In this document: positions 17,618 to 25,930 of the stretch, piece after piece
Numbering within the stretch: the stretch's first letter is position 1
Layout of the letters: each line of letters opens with the position of its first letter
DNA from: JAGWBF01 sp965116325
Lineage (GTDB): Bacteria > Chloroflexota > Dehalococcoidia > Lucifugimonadales > JAGWBF01
Reading direction: 5' to 3'
DNA: 64,000 nt
Assembly: GCA_965116325.1 (NCBI GenBank)
Contig: OZ220675.1
Span: 310,001 to 374,000 of the forward strand
Notes under the pieces: generated by a model
What the model saw: only the letters and a program-made list of their open reading frames with translations
Told to the model about the DNA's origin: nothing
The model's database searches: none
Position numbers and translations under genes: made by a program

Positions 17618-18142
17618 CTATCCCCGTTTGTTCAGTTCGTAGGCCAGGCTCACGATTCCCGACTTCTCGTGGACCGTTTGCCCCGTTAGAGTTAACTCTA
17701 CCGGTGTAGACAGCTCGGCAACGAGGGGGATGCCTCTGCCGAGCAGGACCGAAACAATTGAGACCTCCACCATGTCGACGAACCCCTCTGCGCAGAAAGT
17801 GTGGAAGAGGGACCCGCCGCCGAACAACCAGATGTCCTTGCCCGGCTCCTCCCGGAGCGACTGAACAACCGCCTTCCAGTTCTCACCAACGATGGTGACG
17901 TCGGGGTAGTCCTCTGGTCTCAGTGTTCGCGAGAATACAAAGGTCCGCTGTCCGGTGTATATCGTTGAATCGTACCCAACAGTCGCCTCAAATGTTCGCC
18001 GACCCATCAAATATGTGTCGAACTGCTTAGCCAGCTCATCGAAGTCAAAGTCTGGGTCTACTGGGATCCAGTCGAATTCGTCATTGGGACCGGCGATGTA
18101 TCCGTCCAAACTAGCTGCGCAGTTGTAGCGGATCCTTCTCAA
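17618..18142 (-). CDS. Dihydrofolate-reductase/RibD C-terminal-like protein, 174 aa
   Basis: A DHFR-fold NADPH reductase of the RibD_C/YwjB type: SLDGYIAGPNDEFDWIP at the N-terminus, YLMGRRTFEA, an FSRTL strand and the nucleotide-binding KDIWLFGGGSL motif. Such stand-alone proteins reduce pterin- or deazaflavin-like compounds or are uncharacterised; it is unlikely to be the cell's main folA. The frame is open far upstream into the preceding gene, but the fold starts at the TTG at 18142, 17 bases after the amidohydrolase stop, so the two are probably co-transcribed. Confidence 0.85.
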   Translation of the reverse strand: MRRIRYNCAASLDGYIAGPNDEFDWIPVDPDFDFDELAKQFDTYLMGRRTFEATVGYDSTIYTGQRTFVFSRTLRPEDYPDVTIVGENWKAVVQSLREEPGKDIWLFGGGSLFHTFCAEGFVDMVEVSIVSVLLGRGIPLVAELSTPVELTLTGQTVHEKSGIVSLAYELNKRG

Positions 18143-18159
18143 GGGTTTCTCTTTTCCAA

Positions 18160-19188
18160 CTATATTGTTTCTATCTTGTAGACCCTTGCCGCCACATCGT
18201 GGAACATCGACGCCCGCTCCGAGGCTGAGTAACCCTTGGTCAGGCGCTTGAAGGCGTTGTACATCACGTTGTACGAGTAGGAGACCTTGTCCACCGGGAA
18301 GTTGCTCTCGAACATGCACCGGTCGGGCCCGAACTGCTCGATGCAGTGCTCCATGAAGGGGGCCATCCCCGCCTCCAGCTCCTCGGAGCCTATAGGCTTG
18401 GCGCGGGTGTGCCAGTCGAAACCTGTCCGGGGCATGCCGATTCCCCCAAGCTTAACGTAGATGTTCGGGCACTGGGCAACGGCCGCGATGCCGCTGCGCC
18501 ACTTGGGCAGCACTTCATCGTCCTTGCCTGCGTAGGGCCCGTCCCGCACGATGCCCCCGACATGGTTCAGGATGATTGTCAGGTTGGGGATTGCCCGTGC
18601 AAAGTCGGCCAGCTCGGGGAGCTGGTGGAAGAACATCCAGCCCTCCAGAGACAGGCCCATGTCGCCGAGGACTCGTGCGCCTTTCCTGAACTCGTCGCTG
18701 GCAAGCTGGCCCGGCATCTTGTGGGCGGCCGTGTTTTCCACCTCAGGGTTGGGGTCCCAAGTAACCGAATGGCGGATGCCTCGGAACCGGTTCGGGCTGG
18801 CTGCCACCAGGGCCTCCAGTACCGGCCTTACTCCTTCACCAAGGTTGAGATTTGCATGGCCCATGATGGCCGCGGCGGCCCTGGCCGAGCCGTAAAGGCC
18901 GCTGGCGCTGGCAGCCGCTATCCCCTGCACGAACTCCACCTCGCCTACGGGGCGCATCTCCTCCGGCCCTTCGGCACGGTACATCGACCTGGCTTCCACA
19001 AACACGGTGGAGCGCACGTTATGTCCACTGGTGATATCCTCGACCAGCTCGTGAAGAAGATAACGCTGGTAGGGGATGCGGGCGGTGCGATAGTCCCAGA
19101 AGTGATGATGGGGGTCGCATATGGGGAGGTCAGGCTCCAGGGTCGGCTCCGTAGTCAATGCCAGCCAGTCGTTCCCTCCAAAGGGCAT
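18160..19188 (-). CDS. Amidohydrolase-2 family (2-pyrone-4,6-dicarboxylate-lactonase-like), 342 aa
   Basis: A TIM-barrel metal hydrolase of the amidohydrolase-related family. The N-terminal metal motif appears as ICDPHHHFWDY, a central histidine lies in LTIILNHVGG, and the C-terminal FESNFPVDK contributes the catalytic aspartate. Relatives act on lactones (PDC lactonase, L-fucono-lactonase) or decarboxylate aromatic acids. GGAGGT is positioned for the ATG at 19188; a GTG at 19194 touches the ribosome site and is disfavoured. It is followed by the DHFR-like gene and divergent from an alpha/beta hydrolase. Confidence 0.86.
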   Translation of the reverse strand: MPFGGNDWLALTTEPTLEPDLPICDPHHHFWDYRTARIPYQRYLLHELVEDITSGHNVRSTVFVEARSMYRAEGPEEMRPVGEVEFVQGIAAASASGLYGSARAAAAIMGHANLNLGEGVRPVLEALVAASPNRFRGIRHSVTWDPNPEVENTAAHKMPGQLASDEFRKGARVLGDMGLSLEGWMFFHQLPELADFARAIPNLTIILNHVGGIVRDGPYAGKDDEVLPKWRSGIAAVAQCPNIYVKLGGIGMPRTGFDWHTRAKPIGSEELEAGMAPFMEHCIEQFGPDRCMFESNFPVDKVSYSYNVMYNAFKRLTKGYSASERASMFHDVAARVYKIETI

Positions 19189-19234
19189 GATCACACCTCC
19201 ATCGCAGGGCTCTTAGCTAAGCCTATTCCCTCCG

Positions 19235-19263
19235 GATGAATGCGGCAATGCCTGCTGTATAAT
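19235..19263 (+). promoter_or_regulatory. Putative promoter of the alpha/beta hydrolase gene at 19309
   Basis: A perfect TATAAT at 19258-19263 lies 17 bases after GATGAA (3/6 match to the -35 box) in the divergent spacer. The predicted transcript start is about 40 bases before the ATG. Confidence 0.4.
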
Positions 19264-19308
19264 GGCCCCAGTCAAACTTGGAATGGAACCTGAATCAGGG
19301 GGAAGATC

Positions 19309-20187
19309 ATGTTGGTTGACCTGGTAGATGTAACCACCAAGGACGGGGTGCGGTTGGACGGCACCTTGCGCGACCCCAATAATGGCCGAGGGTCCGGCGG
19401 TCCCGACCTTTGCATCCTGCACCACGGGCTAGCGGGCAACTTCTATGCCCCGGGTCTCCTGGGGGATTTCACCGACTCCCTCCTGGGGGCAGGAATTCCG
19501 GTGCTTCGCGTGAACGCCCGTGGCCATGACCCGGTGAGCCGGGATGCCATTTCCCGAAAGCCATATGGTGGCGCCTACGAGTGTCTCAGCGACTGTGTTT
19601 ACGACTGGGAAGCCTGGCTGGATGTCGCCGAAGCCCGCGGCTATAAGAACATCCTGGTGTGGGGACATAGCCTTGGCGGCATGAAGACCATATACTACCT
19701 GGCCCACGCCAAGGACCCCAGGGTGCGTTTCGCTGTGGCTACTTCGCCTCCCAGGTTCTCTTACTCGGACTATCAGATATCCGAGGGCTGGGAGCGTTTC
19801 CACGATGAGGAGAAGAGGGCGCTGGCGCATATCGAGGAAGGCCGCCCAGAGGCCCTAATGGAGGTCACCTACCCCAATGGGCTGCTTATCACCGCCGAGG
19901 GGTTCATCGACAAGTATGGCCCTGAGGACAAATACAACATCCTGAAGCTGCTGCCCAACGTATCCCACCCCATCCTGGTCACCGTGGGAGCGCTGGAAGG
20001 GGTGGTCATCAACGACGTCAACTCTCTGATGGCATTCAGAGGCCTGGCCCACCAGCTGGAAAAGCTGTCCGGGGAGGTCGAGAACATGACCTTCCTGCCC
20101 ATCCCCGGGGGCGATCACCAGTTCAACAACGTAAGACAGGAAGGCTGGGATATCATCCACGGATGGCTGTCCCAGCAGGCGAGCTAG
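19309..20187 (+). CDS. Alpha/beta hydrolase, 292 aa
   Basis: A serine hydrolase: the LHHGLAGNFYAPG oxyanion region, RVNARGHDP, the nucleophile elbow VWGHSLGGMKT, and a late GGDHQF histidine. The TTKDGVRLDGTL start is typical of cytoplasmic alpha/beta hydrolases acting on small esters or peptides. The ATG at 19309 follows GGGGGAAG. Its TAG stop shares the four bases CTAG (20184-20187) with the stop of the convergent hydroxy-acid oxidase gene. Confidence 0.84.
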   Translation: MLVDLVDVTTKDGVRLDGTLRDPNNGRGSGGPDLCILHHGLAGNFYAPGLLGDFTDSLLGAGIPVLRVNARGHDPVSRDAISRKPYGGAYECLSDCVYDWEAWLDVAEARGYKNILVWGHSLGGMKTIYYLAHAKDPRVRFAVATSPPRFSYSDYQISEGWERFHDEEKRALAHIEEGRPEALMEVTYPNGLLITAEGFIDKYGPEDKYNILKLLPNVSHPILVTVGALEGVVINDVNSLMAFRGLAHQLEKLSGEVENMTFLPIPGGDHQFNNVRQEGWDIIHGWLSQQAS

Positions 20188-21254
20188 AGTATTCTTTCTC
20201 CCGGCATGTTGATCCAAGAGCTCATCTCGTGGGGCATGGTCACCGCCTCGGCTTGGCAGACGTAGTCTGACGTGATCTGGTCTATGGAAGTAACCCCCAG
20301 CAGACCCATGCCGCAGAGCATCTCCTCTTCCAGTATCTCCAGCACCTGCACGAGGCCGGATATCCCGTCTGCCGCCAAGCCCCAGCCCTGAAGCCTGCCA
20401 ATGGCCACGGCCTTGGCCCCCAGCGCAATGGCCTTCATGACATCGGTGCCCCGCTGGACACCGCCGTCCATGATCACATCCGCCCTGCCGTCAACGGCCT
20501 CGACGATGCTGGGGAGGACGTCCAGGGAGCCCAGCCCATGGTCCAGCTGGCGTCCGCCATGGTTGGAAACCCATATCACGTCGACGCCGTGCTCCACGGC
20601 AATTATGGCGTCTTCTGGGGTGGCGATACCCTTGACCATGAATGGCATATCTGCCAGCTCCTTGATCCGGTCCATGGTCTCCCATGTCACAGCCGCCTGG
20701 AAGCTCCTGTCCACTCCTCCCCGCCTAGCTGGAGGCACCCAGCGGTGCACCAGCGGGCGCTCCCGCCTGCTGTAGTGAGCTGTGTCGACTGTGATACAGA
20801 AGGCATCGTAGCCTGCATTCTTCACCCGCCCAACGATGCCCTTGATCCAGTCCATATCGCCGCGCACATACAGTTGGAACACCTTGGGGTTGTCAGCGCT
20901 TGCTGCCGTTTCCTCCAGGGTGGGATCGGTAACGGAGCTTAGAACGTGCATGGTCCCGAACTGGGCGGCGGCCTTGGATGAGGCGGCGCCTCCCAGCGGG
21001 TCGAAGGTCTGCAGGGAGCCAATGGGGGCCAGCATGACGGGGATGCGCATGTGATGTCCCAGGAATGTCGTGGACGGATCAACGTTGCTGACGTCCACCA
21101 GCACCCGGGGCCTGAAGGCAATCTTGTCGAAGGCCCGCCGGTTCCTCCTCAGGGTCGTCTCCGAGTCTGCGCCTCCCACTAGGTAGTCCCATGCCCCCTG
21201 TATCAGGTTCTTCCGGGCTTGTTGGACTATCTCCTCATTGCTAACGAATTCCAA
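20184..21254 (-). CDS. FMN-dependent alpha-hydroxy-acid oxidase/dehydrogenase, 356 aa
   Basis: A TIM-barrel flavoenzyme of the lactate/glycolate/mandelate oxidase family. Seen in order: VLVDVSNVDPSTTFLG, MLAPIGSLQTFDPLG in the flavin-binding strand, QLYVRGD, the central lysine in FMVKGI, the active-site VSNHGGRQLD with the catalytic histidine and the substrate-binding arginine, and the phosphate-binding IMDGGVQRGTDVMKA and AVAIGR. It oxidises a 2-hydroxy acid to the 2-oxo acid, the type of substrate the neighbouring ThDP enzymes could decarboxylate. It starts at a TTG with an upstream AGGAAGGGGG. Confidence 0.9.
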   Translation of the reverse strand: MEFVSNEEIVQQARKNLIQGAWDYLVGGADSETTLRRNRRAFDKIAFRPRVLVDVSNVDPSTTFLGHHMRIPVMLAPIGSLQTFDPLGGAASSKAAAQFGTMHVLSSVTDPTLEETAASADNPKVFQLYVRGDMDWIKGIVGRVKNAGYDAFCITVDTAHYSRRERPLVHRWVPPARRGGVDRSFQAAVTWETMDRIKELADMPFMVKGIATPEDAIIAVEHGVDVIWVSNHGGRQLDHGLGSLDVLPSIVEAVDGRADVIMDGGVQRGTDVMKAIALGAKAVAIGRLQGWGLAADGISGLVQVLEILEEEMLCGMGLLGVTSIDQITSDYVCQAEAVTMPHEMSSWINMPGERIL

Positions 21255-21358
21255 AGTAAGGCGCCCCCTTCCTCTAAGTCCTTCACGCGTCCACGTTGGT
21301 TCAGCTTCAGCATTTTAACCCTTTGGGACAGCCCACGTACACTTGGAAATCCCCTTCG

Positions 21359-21387
21359 TTGCCGTGCCCAAGGGAATCGGGTATCAT
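21359..21387 (+). promoter_or_regulatory. Putative msrB promoter
   Basis: TTGCCG (4/6) and TATCAT (5/6) are spaced 17 bases apart, with predicted transcript start near 21394 and the msrB ATG at 21415. It would drive the four-gene run msrB to nadX. Confidence 0.42.
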
Positions 21388-21414
21388 GCAAAAGCCAACT
21401 CCCTCGGAGGCGCT

Positions 21415-21804
21415 ATGAGCATCGAAGAGTACAGGGAAAGACTCACCCCGGAGCAGTTCGAGGTTACTCAGAACAAGGCCACCGAGAGGCCCTTCACCGG
21501 GAAGTACTGGGACTGCAAGGAAGATGGCACCTACAAGTGCATCTGCTGCGGCGCCCCCTTGTTTTCGTCGGAAACCAAGTATGATTCGGGGTGCGGTTGG
21601 CCCAGCTTCTGGGACCCTATCGACCGAGAACAAATCAAGGAAGAGTGGGACCTGTCCCATGGTATGAGGCGCGTCGAGGTGATGTGCCAGTCCTGCGGCG
21701 CCCACCTGGGGCATGTGTTCAACGACGGGCCCGCTCCCACCCACCAGAGATACTGCATCAACTCTGCCTCCCTGGACCTGGAGACGCAAGGGGAGCAGCA
21801 GTAG
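21415..21804 (+). CDS. msrB: Peptide-methionine (R)-S-oxide reductase, 129 aa
   Basis: Reduces methionine-R-sulfoxide in proteins. The catalytic cysteine is C114 in RYCINS, the resolving cysteine fits C60 in SGCGWPSFW, and four zinc cysteines are present as C42-x2-C45 and C91-x2-C94. The frame is open upstream to 21343, but GGAGG before the ATG at 21415 and the family's usual N-terminus fix the start. Its partner msrA lies at 28087 on the other strand. It is probably the first gene of a run with a HesB-like protein, a beta-propeller protein and aspartate dehydrogenase. Confidence 0.95.
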   Translation: MSIEEYRERLTPEQFEVTQNKATERPFTGKYWDCKEDGTYKCICCGAPLFSSETKYDSGCGWPSFWDPIDREQIKEEWDLSHGMRRVEVMCQSCGAHLGHVFNDGPAPTHQRYCINSASLDLETQGEQQ

Positions 21805-21836
21805 GGGACATTATTTGCATCCCCGTGAGCCCCTGA

Positions 21837-22130
21837 ATGCCGCCGATGGTCACCGTTACAGACAGCGCCAAGGAAGAGTTCGTGCGCATCCTGTCCACCA
21901 AGGAGTTGGACTCCGGGAAATACTTTAGGTTGGCCATTCCGCCTGTCTGGACGGGGGCAGGGGACTTCGGAATCGTCATCGATTCCGAACAGGAAGATGA
22001 CCTGACCATAGAACACGCAGGGCAGAAGATACTCCTGTTGGACCACGATCTGGCCCATCGCCTCGAAAACTCGGTGCTCGATTTCAAGGAGTCCCCAGAG
22101 GGGCCAAGGTTCACCCTCGATGTGTTCTGA
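21837..22130 (+). CDS. HesB/IscA-fold-like protein without the cluster cysteines, 97 aa
   Basis: The pattern MVTVTDSAKEEFVRIL, then a glycine-rich strand, GIVIDSEQEDD and a LENSVLDF segment resembles the A-type Fe-S carrier fold (IscA/HesB). However, the protein contains no cysteine at all, so it cannot bind a cluster the usual way. It may be a repurposed member of the fold. The ATG at 21837 has no clear ribosome site, and the ATG at 21846 is an alternative. It lies 32 bases after msrB and 45 before the propeller gene. Confidence 0.65.
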   Translation: MPPMVTVTDSAKEEFVRILSTKELDSGKYFRLAIPPVWTGAGDFGIVIDSEQEDDLTIEHAGQKILLLDHDLAHRLENSVLDFKESPEGPRFTLDVF

Positions 22131-22175
22131 CGCCGGCAAAGGCCCGGCAACCCTGTCCTGAGGAGGTAGCCCACC

Positions 22176-23057
22176 ATGGTTAGCGTTGGTTCGGGCGAGT
22201 ACACCTACGACGTGCATGAGGACTGGGCCAGCCTGCCCGAGAGCATGACCTTCGGCATGGTCAGCGCCGTCGCGACCGATTCCCAAGACCGGGTCTATGC
22301 CTTCCAGCGCAAGGATCCACCTGTCTTGGTCTTTGACCTGGACGGGAACCTGCTCAACTCCTGGGGCAACGGCGCTTTCCTCTTTGCCCACGGCATTCAC
22401 ATCGCCGACGACATTGTTTACCTTACCGACCGGGACAGCTCCGTCTGCCTGCTGTACACCCTGGATGGCAAGCCAATTCAGATGCTGGGACGGCACGGAG
22501 TCCATTCAGATACCGGCTGCGAGGTGCCCGGCGAGCTGGTTCCCAGGGCGGCCGGGCCCTTCAACTACCCCAGCGAGATAGTCCCCAGCCCCTCGGGCGA
22601 CCTGTATGTGTCCGACGGCTACCGCAACGCCCGCGTGCACCGCTTCGACAACGATGGCATCCTCCAGGCATCCTGGGGTCAGCCGGGGAAGAGCTTGCCG
22701 GGGGAGTTTCATCTTCCCCACAGCCTGCTGGTTTCCGGGGACAAGGTGTACGTCTGCGACCGGGAGAACCACCGCATCCAGGTGTTCGACATGTCGGGAG
22801 AATACCTGGAGATGTGGACGGACATTCAGAGGCCCATGGACATCTCTGCCGACCCCGACGGGGTGTTGTACGTGAGCGAGGGTAGAGTAAACGACGGGCC
22901 GGCCAGAGTGAGCGTCCTGGACACGACGGGCAAGGTGCTGGCTCGCTTCAACTGCCGCGGGCCGGGTCACGGAAGCTGGGTGGATTCCCAGGGCAACATC
23001 TACGTGGGCTTGGGCGACGTTGGCGGCATCGACAAGTTCGCCAGGCGCCGGTCTTAA
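22176..23057 (+). CDS. NHL-repeat six-bladed beta-propeller protein, 293 aa
   Basis: Repeated blade motifs of the NHL/peptidyl-alpha-hydroxyglycine lyase type are visible: SQDRVYAFQRKDPPVLVFD, PSGDLYVSDGYRNARVHRFD and GDKVYVCDRENHRIQVFD, among others. These propellers bind ligands or act as lyases or lactonases; nothing fixes the activity here. There is no signal peptide, which is unusual because many relatives are secreted. AGGAGGT precedes the ATG. It is closely linked to aspartate dehydrogenase, 11 bases downstream. Confidence 0.85.
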   Translation: MVSVGSGEYTYDVHEDWASLPESMTFGMVSAVATDSQDRVYAFQRKDPPVLVFDLDGNLLNSWGNGAFLFAHGIHIADDIVYLTDRDSSVCLLYTLDGKPIQMLGRHGVHSDTGCEVPGELVPRAAGPFNYPSEIVPSPSGDLYVSDGYRNARVHRFDNDGILQASWGQPGKSLPGEFHLPHSLLVSGDKVYVCDRENHRIQVFDMSGEYLEMWTDIQRPMDISADPDGVLYVSEGRVNDGPARVSVLDTTGKVLARFNCRGPGHGSWVDSQGNIYVGLGDVGGIDKFARRRS

Positions 23058-23068
23058 GAGGAGATATC

Positions 23069-23902
23069 ATGATGCAGCAATCGCAGGTTGGAGTAGGCTT
23101 GATCGGCTGTGGGGCCATAGGCAGAGACATGGCTACGACCATCCAGTCGGGCGACGTTCCCGGCGCCAGGGTGGTTGCCCTGTTCGACGTGGAGGAGAGC
23201 CAGGGCAACTCGCTGGCAGCGACCTTAGGCGATCCGGGCCTCTTCCATGGCGACCTGGATAAGTTCCTAGATGTCTCCGGTCTGGACCTGGTCGTGGAGT
23301 GCGCTTCGGGCGCGGCTGTGAGGGCCTCTGCTGAGAGGGTCCTGGAGAAGGGCAAGGACTTGATGGTGATGAGCACAGGCGCCCTGCTGGACCAAGCCTT
23401 AATGGACCGCTTAAGCGAGCTGGCCGCCGCAAAGGGCAGGAAACTCCTGGCCCCTTCCGGCGCCATCGGGGGAATCGACGCTATCCGGGCCGGCGGTGGG
23501 CTCCTGGAAGAGGTGGCCATCATCACCACCAAGCCTCCTGAGGGCCTTAAAGGGTCTCCGGGCTTCGCCGACTGGGAAGGCAAGGAGATAACAGGTCCCC
23601 AGGTGATCTACGAAGGCCCCGCAGTGGACGGCGTCAAGCTGTTTCCAGCCAACACCAATGTGGCTGCAACCCTGAGCTTGGCCGGGCTGGGGCCCGACAA
23701 GACCAAGATGAAGGTCATTGCTGACCCGAAGGCCCCGGGCAACGTTCACGAGATTCAGGCCAAGGGGAGCTTCGGAGTCATGCGCCTGAGCTTCGAGAAC
23801 CGGCCGCACCCCAACAACCCCAAGACCAGCTACCTGGCTATTCTTTCGGCCATCGCGCTGCTGCGCAAAGCCTGCGCCCCCGGCCCCCAAATCGGGACGT
23901 AG
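23069..23902 (+). CDS. nadX: L-aspartate dehydrogenase, 277 aa
   Basis: Oxidises L-aspartate to iminoaspartate with NAD(P), either feeding quinolinate/NAD synthesis or catabolising aspartate. The Rossmann motif LIGCGAIG is at residues 11-18, with VVECASG, the family segment PSGAIGGIDA, PANTNVAATLSLAGLG with the following VIADP, and the catalytic-domain end ENRPHPNNPKTSYLAILSA. AGAGGAGA precedes two adjacent ATGs (23069 and 23072), and either may be used. No nadA or nadC neighbour is seen, so a catabolic role is possible. Confidence 0.9.
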   Translation: MMQQSQVGVGLIGCGAIGRDMATTIQSGDVPGARVVALFDVEESQGNSLAATLGDPGLFHGDLDKFLDVSGLDLVVECASGAAVRASAERVLEKGKDLMVMSTGALLDQALMDRLSELAAAKGRKLLAPSGAIGGIDAIRAGGGLLEEVAIITTKPPEGLKGSPGFADWEGKEITGPQVIYEGPAVDGVKLFPANTNVAATLSLAGLGPDKTKMKVIADPKAPGNVHEIQAKGSFGVMRLSFENRPHPNNPKTSYLAILSAIALLRKACAPGPQIGT

Positions 23903-23950
23903 TGGCAAACCGCTAGAAGGATCGTCGGGGACTTGAGATCAATCCCTGCG

Positions 23951-24718
23951 TCAGCTTGCTGAGACGGTCTTCACGGCGGCTGCAGCGGCTGCGTTAAGCA
24001 TGTTCATGTCGCTGCCAAGCTGGCACATCATGAACCCCTGGGCGTAGAGCTTGACCGCCTCCTCGGCGTTGGAGCCGTGATGGCAGGGCACCAGACCCGT
24101 GTCTTTGGCTACGTCCAGCACCCGCTGGCATGCCCTCGCGTGGCGGGGGTCTGCAACTGCGGCAGGTCCGGGAGCCAGCCCCAGGGATACCGCCAGGTCG
24201 CCGGGGCCAATGTAGAAGCCGTCGATGCCCGGGACCTTGGCTATCTCCTCCAGGTTATCCACAGCCTCCAGGGTCTCGATCATCACCAGGACGATGATCT
24301 CGTCGTTGGCGTGCTGCAGGTAGTCCGGGCCGCCGTAGAAGCGGGCCCGGTTTGGGCCCATGCTGCGGTATCCCAAAGGCGGGTACCGGGAGGCGCCCGC
24401 TGCCCGCACCGCGTCGTCGTAGTTGTTCACCAGGGGAACGATGACCCCGTATGCTCCGGCGTCCAGGACGAACTGGGCCTCCTTGGGGTCATTCCATGCC
24501 AGCCGTACCAGGGGCACCGTCTCGGTGGTGGAGATAGCCTGCAGGCATGCAATAGCCACATCAGGGGTCACGCCCATGCCGTGCTGCATGTCGATTATGA
24601 GGGCATCGTAGCCCGCATTGGCCATGGCTTCGGCGACGTAGGGACTCCCGGAGGAGATCCAGCCTGCGGTGACTGATTTCCCCTGTCTCCACATCTCTTT
24701 GATCCTGTTAGGCCTCAC
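23951..24718 (-). CDS. HpcH/HpaI aldolase family protein, 255 aa
   Basis: A class II, metal-dependent pyruvate aldolase of the HpaI/GarL type, cleaving 4-hydroxy-2-oxo acids to pyruvate or glyoxylate plus an aldehyde. Catalytic elements are the general-base histidine in IIDMQHGMG, the arginine in PPLGYRSMGP, the metal glutamate in VMIETLEA and the metal aspartate in YIGPGDLA. AAGGAGGAAACG precedes the GTG start. It follows the acyl-CoA-dehydrogenase-like gene on the same strand by 39 bases and may belong to its operon. Confidence 0.9.
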   Translation of the reverse strand: MRPNRIKEMWRQGKSVTAGWISSGSPYVAEAMANAGYDALIIDMQHGMGVTPDVAIACLQAISTTETVPLVRLAWNDPKEAQFVLDAGAYGVIVPLVNNYDDAVRAAGASRYPPLGYRSMGPNRARFYGGPDYLQHANDEIIVLVMIETLEAVDNLEEIAKVPGIDGFYIGPGDLAVSLGLAPGPAAVADPRHARACQRVLDVAKDTGLVPCHHGSNAEEAVKLYAQGFMMCQLGSDMNMLNAAAAAAVKTVSAS

Positions 24719-24757
24719 CGTTTCCTCCTTGTTGGCGCCTCTTGGCTACATAGTGCA

Positions 24758-25930
24758 CTAGTACAGGCCCTCGGGTTCCAGGCCCATGTAGAACTGGCCC
24801 GCGGTCTCATAGTGGGCCATGCGCCCCTGGATCTGCTGAGTAATCACGTGGATGTCCTGGAAGCGTCGCTGGATAGGGTTAGATTCGAATATGGCATCAG
24901 CCCCGCAGATGCTGTAGGCGATATCCACCACATCGGCTGACATGCGGATGGCGTTGGTGGCGGCCAGCCTGAGCCTGATGCGCTGTTCCACCGTCAAGCT
25001 GCCGTCCCTGCATGCGCTCTCCCACACCGAGCCGGCTGCCTCCAGGAGGAACGCCCTGGCCGAAGACCAGGTGGCCTCGGCTTGGCCCACCTGGCGCTGG
25101 ACGGCCGAGCTCTTGCTCAGCACAGACTGGTCTCCCCTGGCAGTCTTGCGGCTTGCCAGCTCGAGGGCGATGTTCAAGCTCGCCCTTGCAACCCCCAGGG
25201 CGACACAGGCAAATCCCGACGCGAACTTCAGGCTGGTGGGAAGGATGTACAGGGGGCCGTCGTTCCAGGGCGGGTCCGTAGGGCCGAAGGTCCTGGACTC
25301 TGGAATAAACAGCCCGTTTACCTCAAAGCTGAAGCTGCCGGTGCCTCGGAGGCCGTTTACATCCCAGACATCGATCATGGTGGCTTCTTCTTTCTTGAAC
25401 ACCATGAGCTTCATGTCCTCAGGCTTCTCTCGGATTCCGTCACCCTCACCAATGGGGGTTAGAGACGCCAGCCAAGCCGCGTGGCGGCAACCGCTGCTAA
25501 AGTTCCACCGGCCGGTGAGCAGGTAGCCTCCATCGCATGGCATAGCGCAGGCGGGAGAAGGCGGGCCGTTGGCCACCACTGCCCGCTGCGCCTGCCAGAT
25601 CTCCTGGGCGGTCTCCTTGGGCATGATGGCGGAATGGGTGGCAAAGACGTTGTTCTGGTTTATGCACCAGCCGGTGCTTCCGTCTGCTTCCCCAAAGACC
25701 TGCACGATGGCCAGGTACTGGAGTAAATCCAGCTCGGCGCCCCCCAATACGCGGGGCACCAGCAGGCGGAACAGTCCGTGGTCGGCGAGGGTGTTGGCTA
25801 GCTGGACGGGCAGCTCGCGGGTGCGGTTTATCTCTTCGGAGGCGGCCTGGACCTGGGGGACCATTTCACGGGCTAACTCCAGGTAAGCATCGCCCGTCAG
25901 GGGCGATGAAGTCACTGCGCCGTCGGCCAT
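24758..25930 (-). CDS. Acyl-CoA-dehydrogenase-fold flavin monooxygenase/hydroxylase, 390 aa
   Basis: The N-terminal helical domain (LADHGLFRLLVPRVLGGAEL), the middle beta-domain (GYLLTGRWNFSSGCRHAAWL) and a C-terminal four-helix bundle match the acyl-CoA dehydrogenase superfamily. The GRWNFSSG signature is typical of the two-component hydroxylase branch (HsaA, p-hydroxyphenylacetate C2 and related) rather than true acyl-CoA dehydrogenases. It would oxidise a substrate with reduced flavin from a separate reductase. The frame is open into the VOC gene, but its ATG at 25930 overlaps the VOC stop as TGATG, indicating translational coupling. Confidence 0.85.
   Translation of the reverse strand: MADGAVTSSPLTGDAYLELAREMVPQVQAASEEINRTRELPVQLANTLADHGLFRLLVPRVLGGAELDLLQYLAIVQVFGEADGSTGWCINQNNVFATHSAIMPKETAQEIWQAQRAVVANGPPSPACAMPCDGGYLLTGRWNFSSGCRHAAWLASLTPIGEGDGIREKPEDMKLMVFKKEEATMIDVWDVNGLRGTGSFSFEVNGLFIPESRTFGPTDPPWNDGPLYILPTSLKFASGFACVALGVARASLNIALELASRKTARGDQSVLSKSSAVQRQVGQAEATWSSARAFLLEAAGSVWESACRDGSLTVEQRIRLRLAATNAIRMSADVVDIAYSICGADAIFESNPIQRRFQDIHVITQQIQGRMAHYETAGQFYMGLEPEGLY

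Noticed and set aside
18346..19239. 297-codon plus-strand frame opposite the amidohydrolase
   Set aside because: It is antisense to a gene with clear metal-site motifs.
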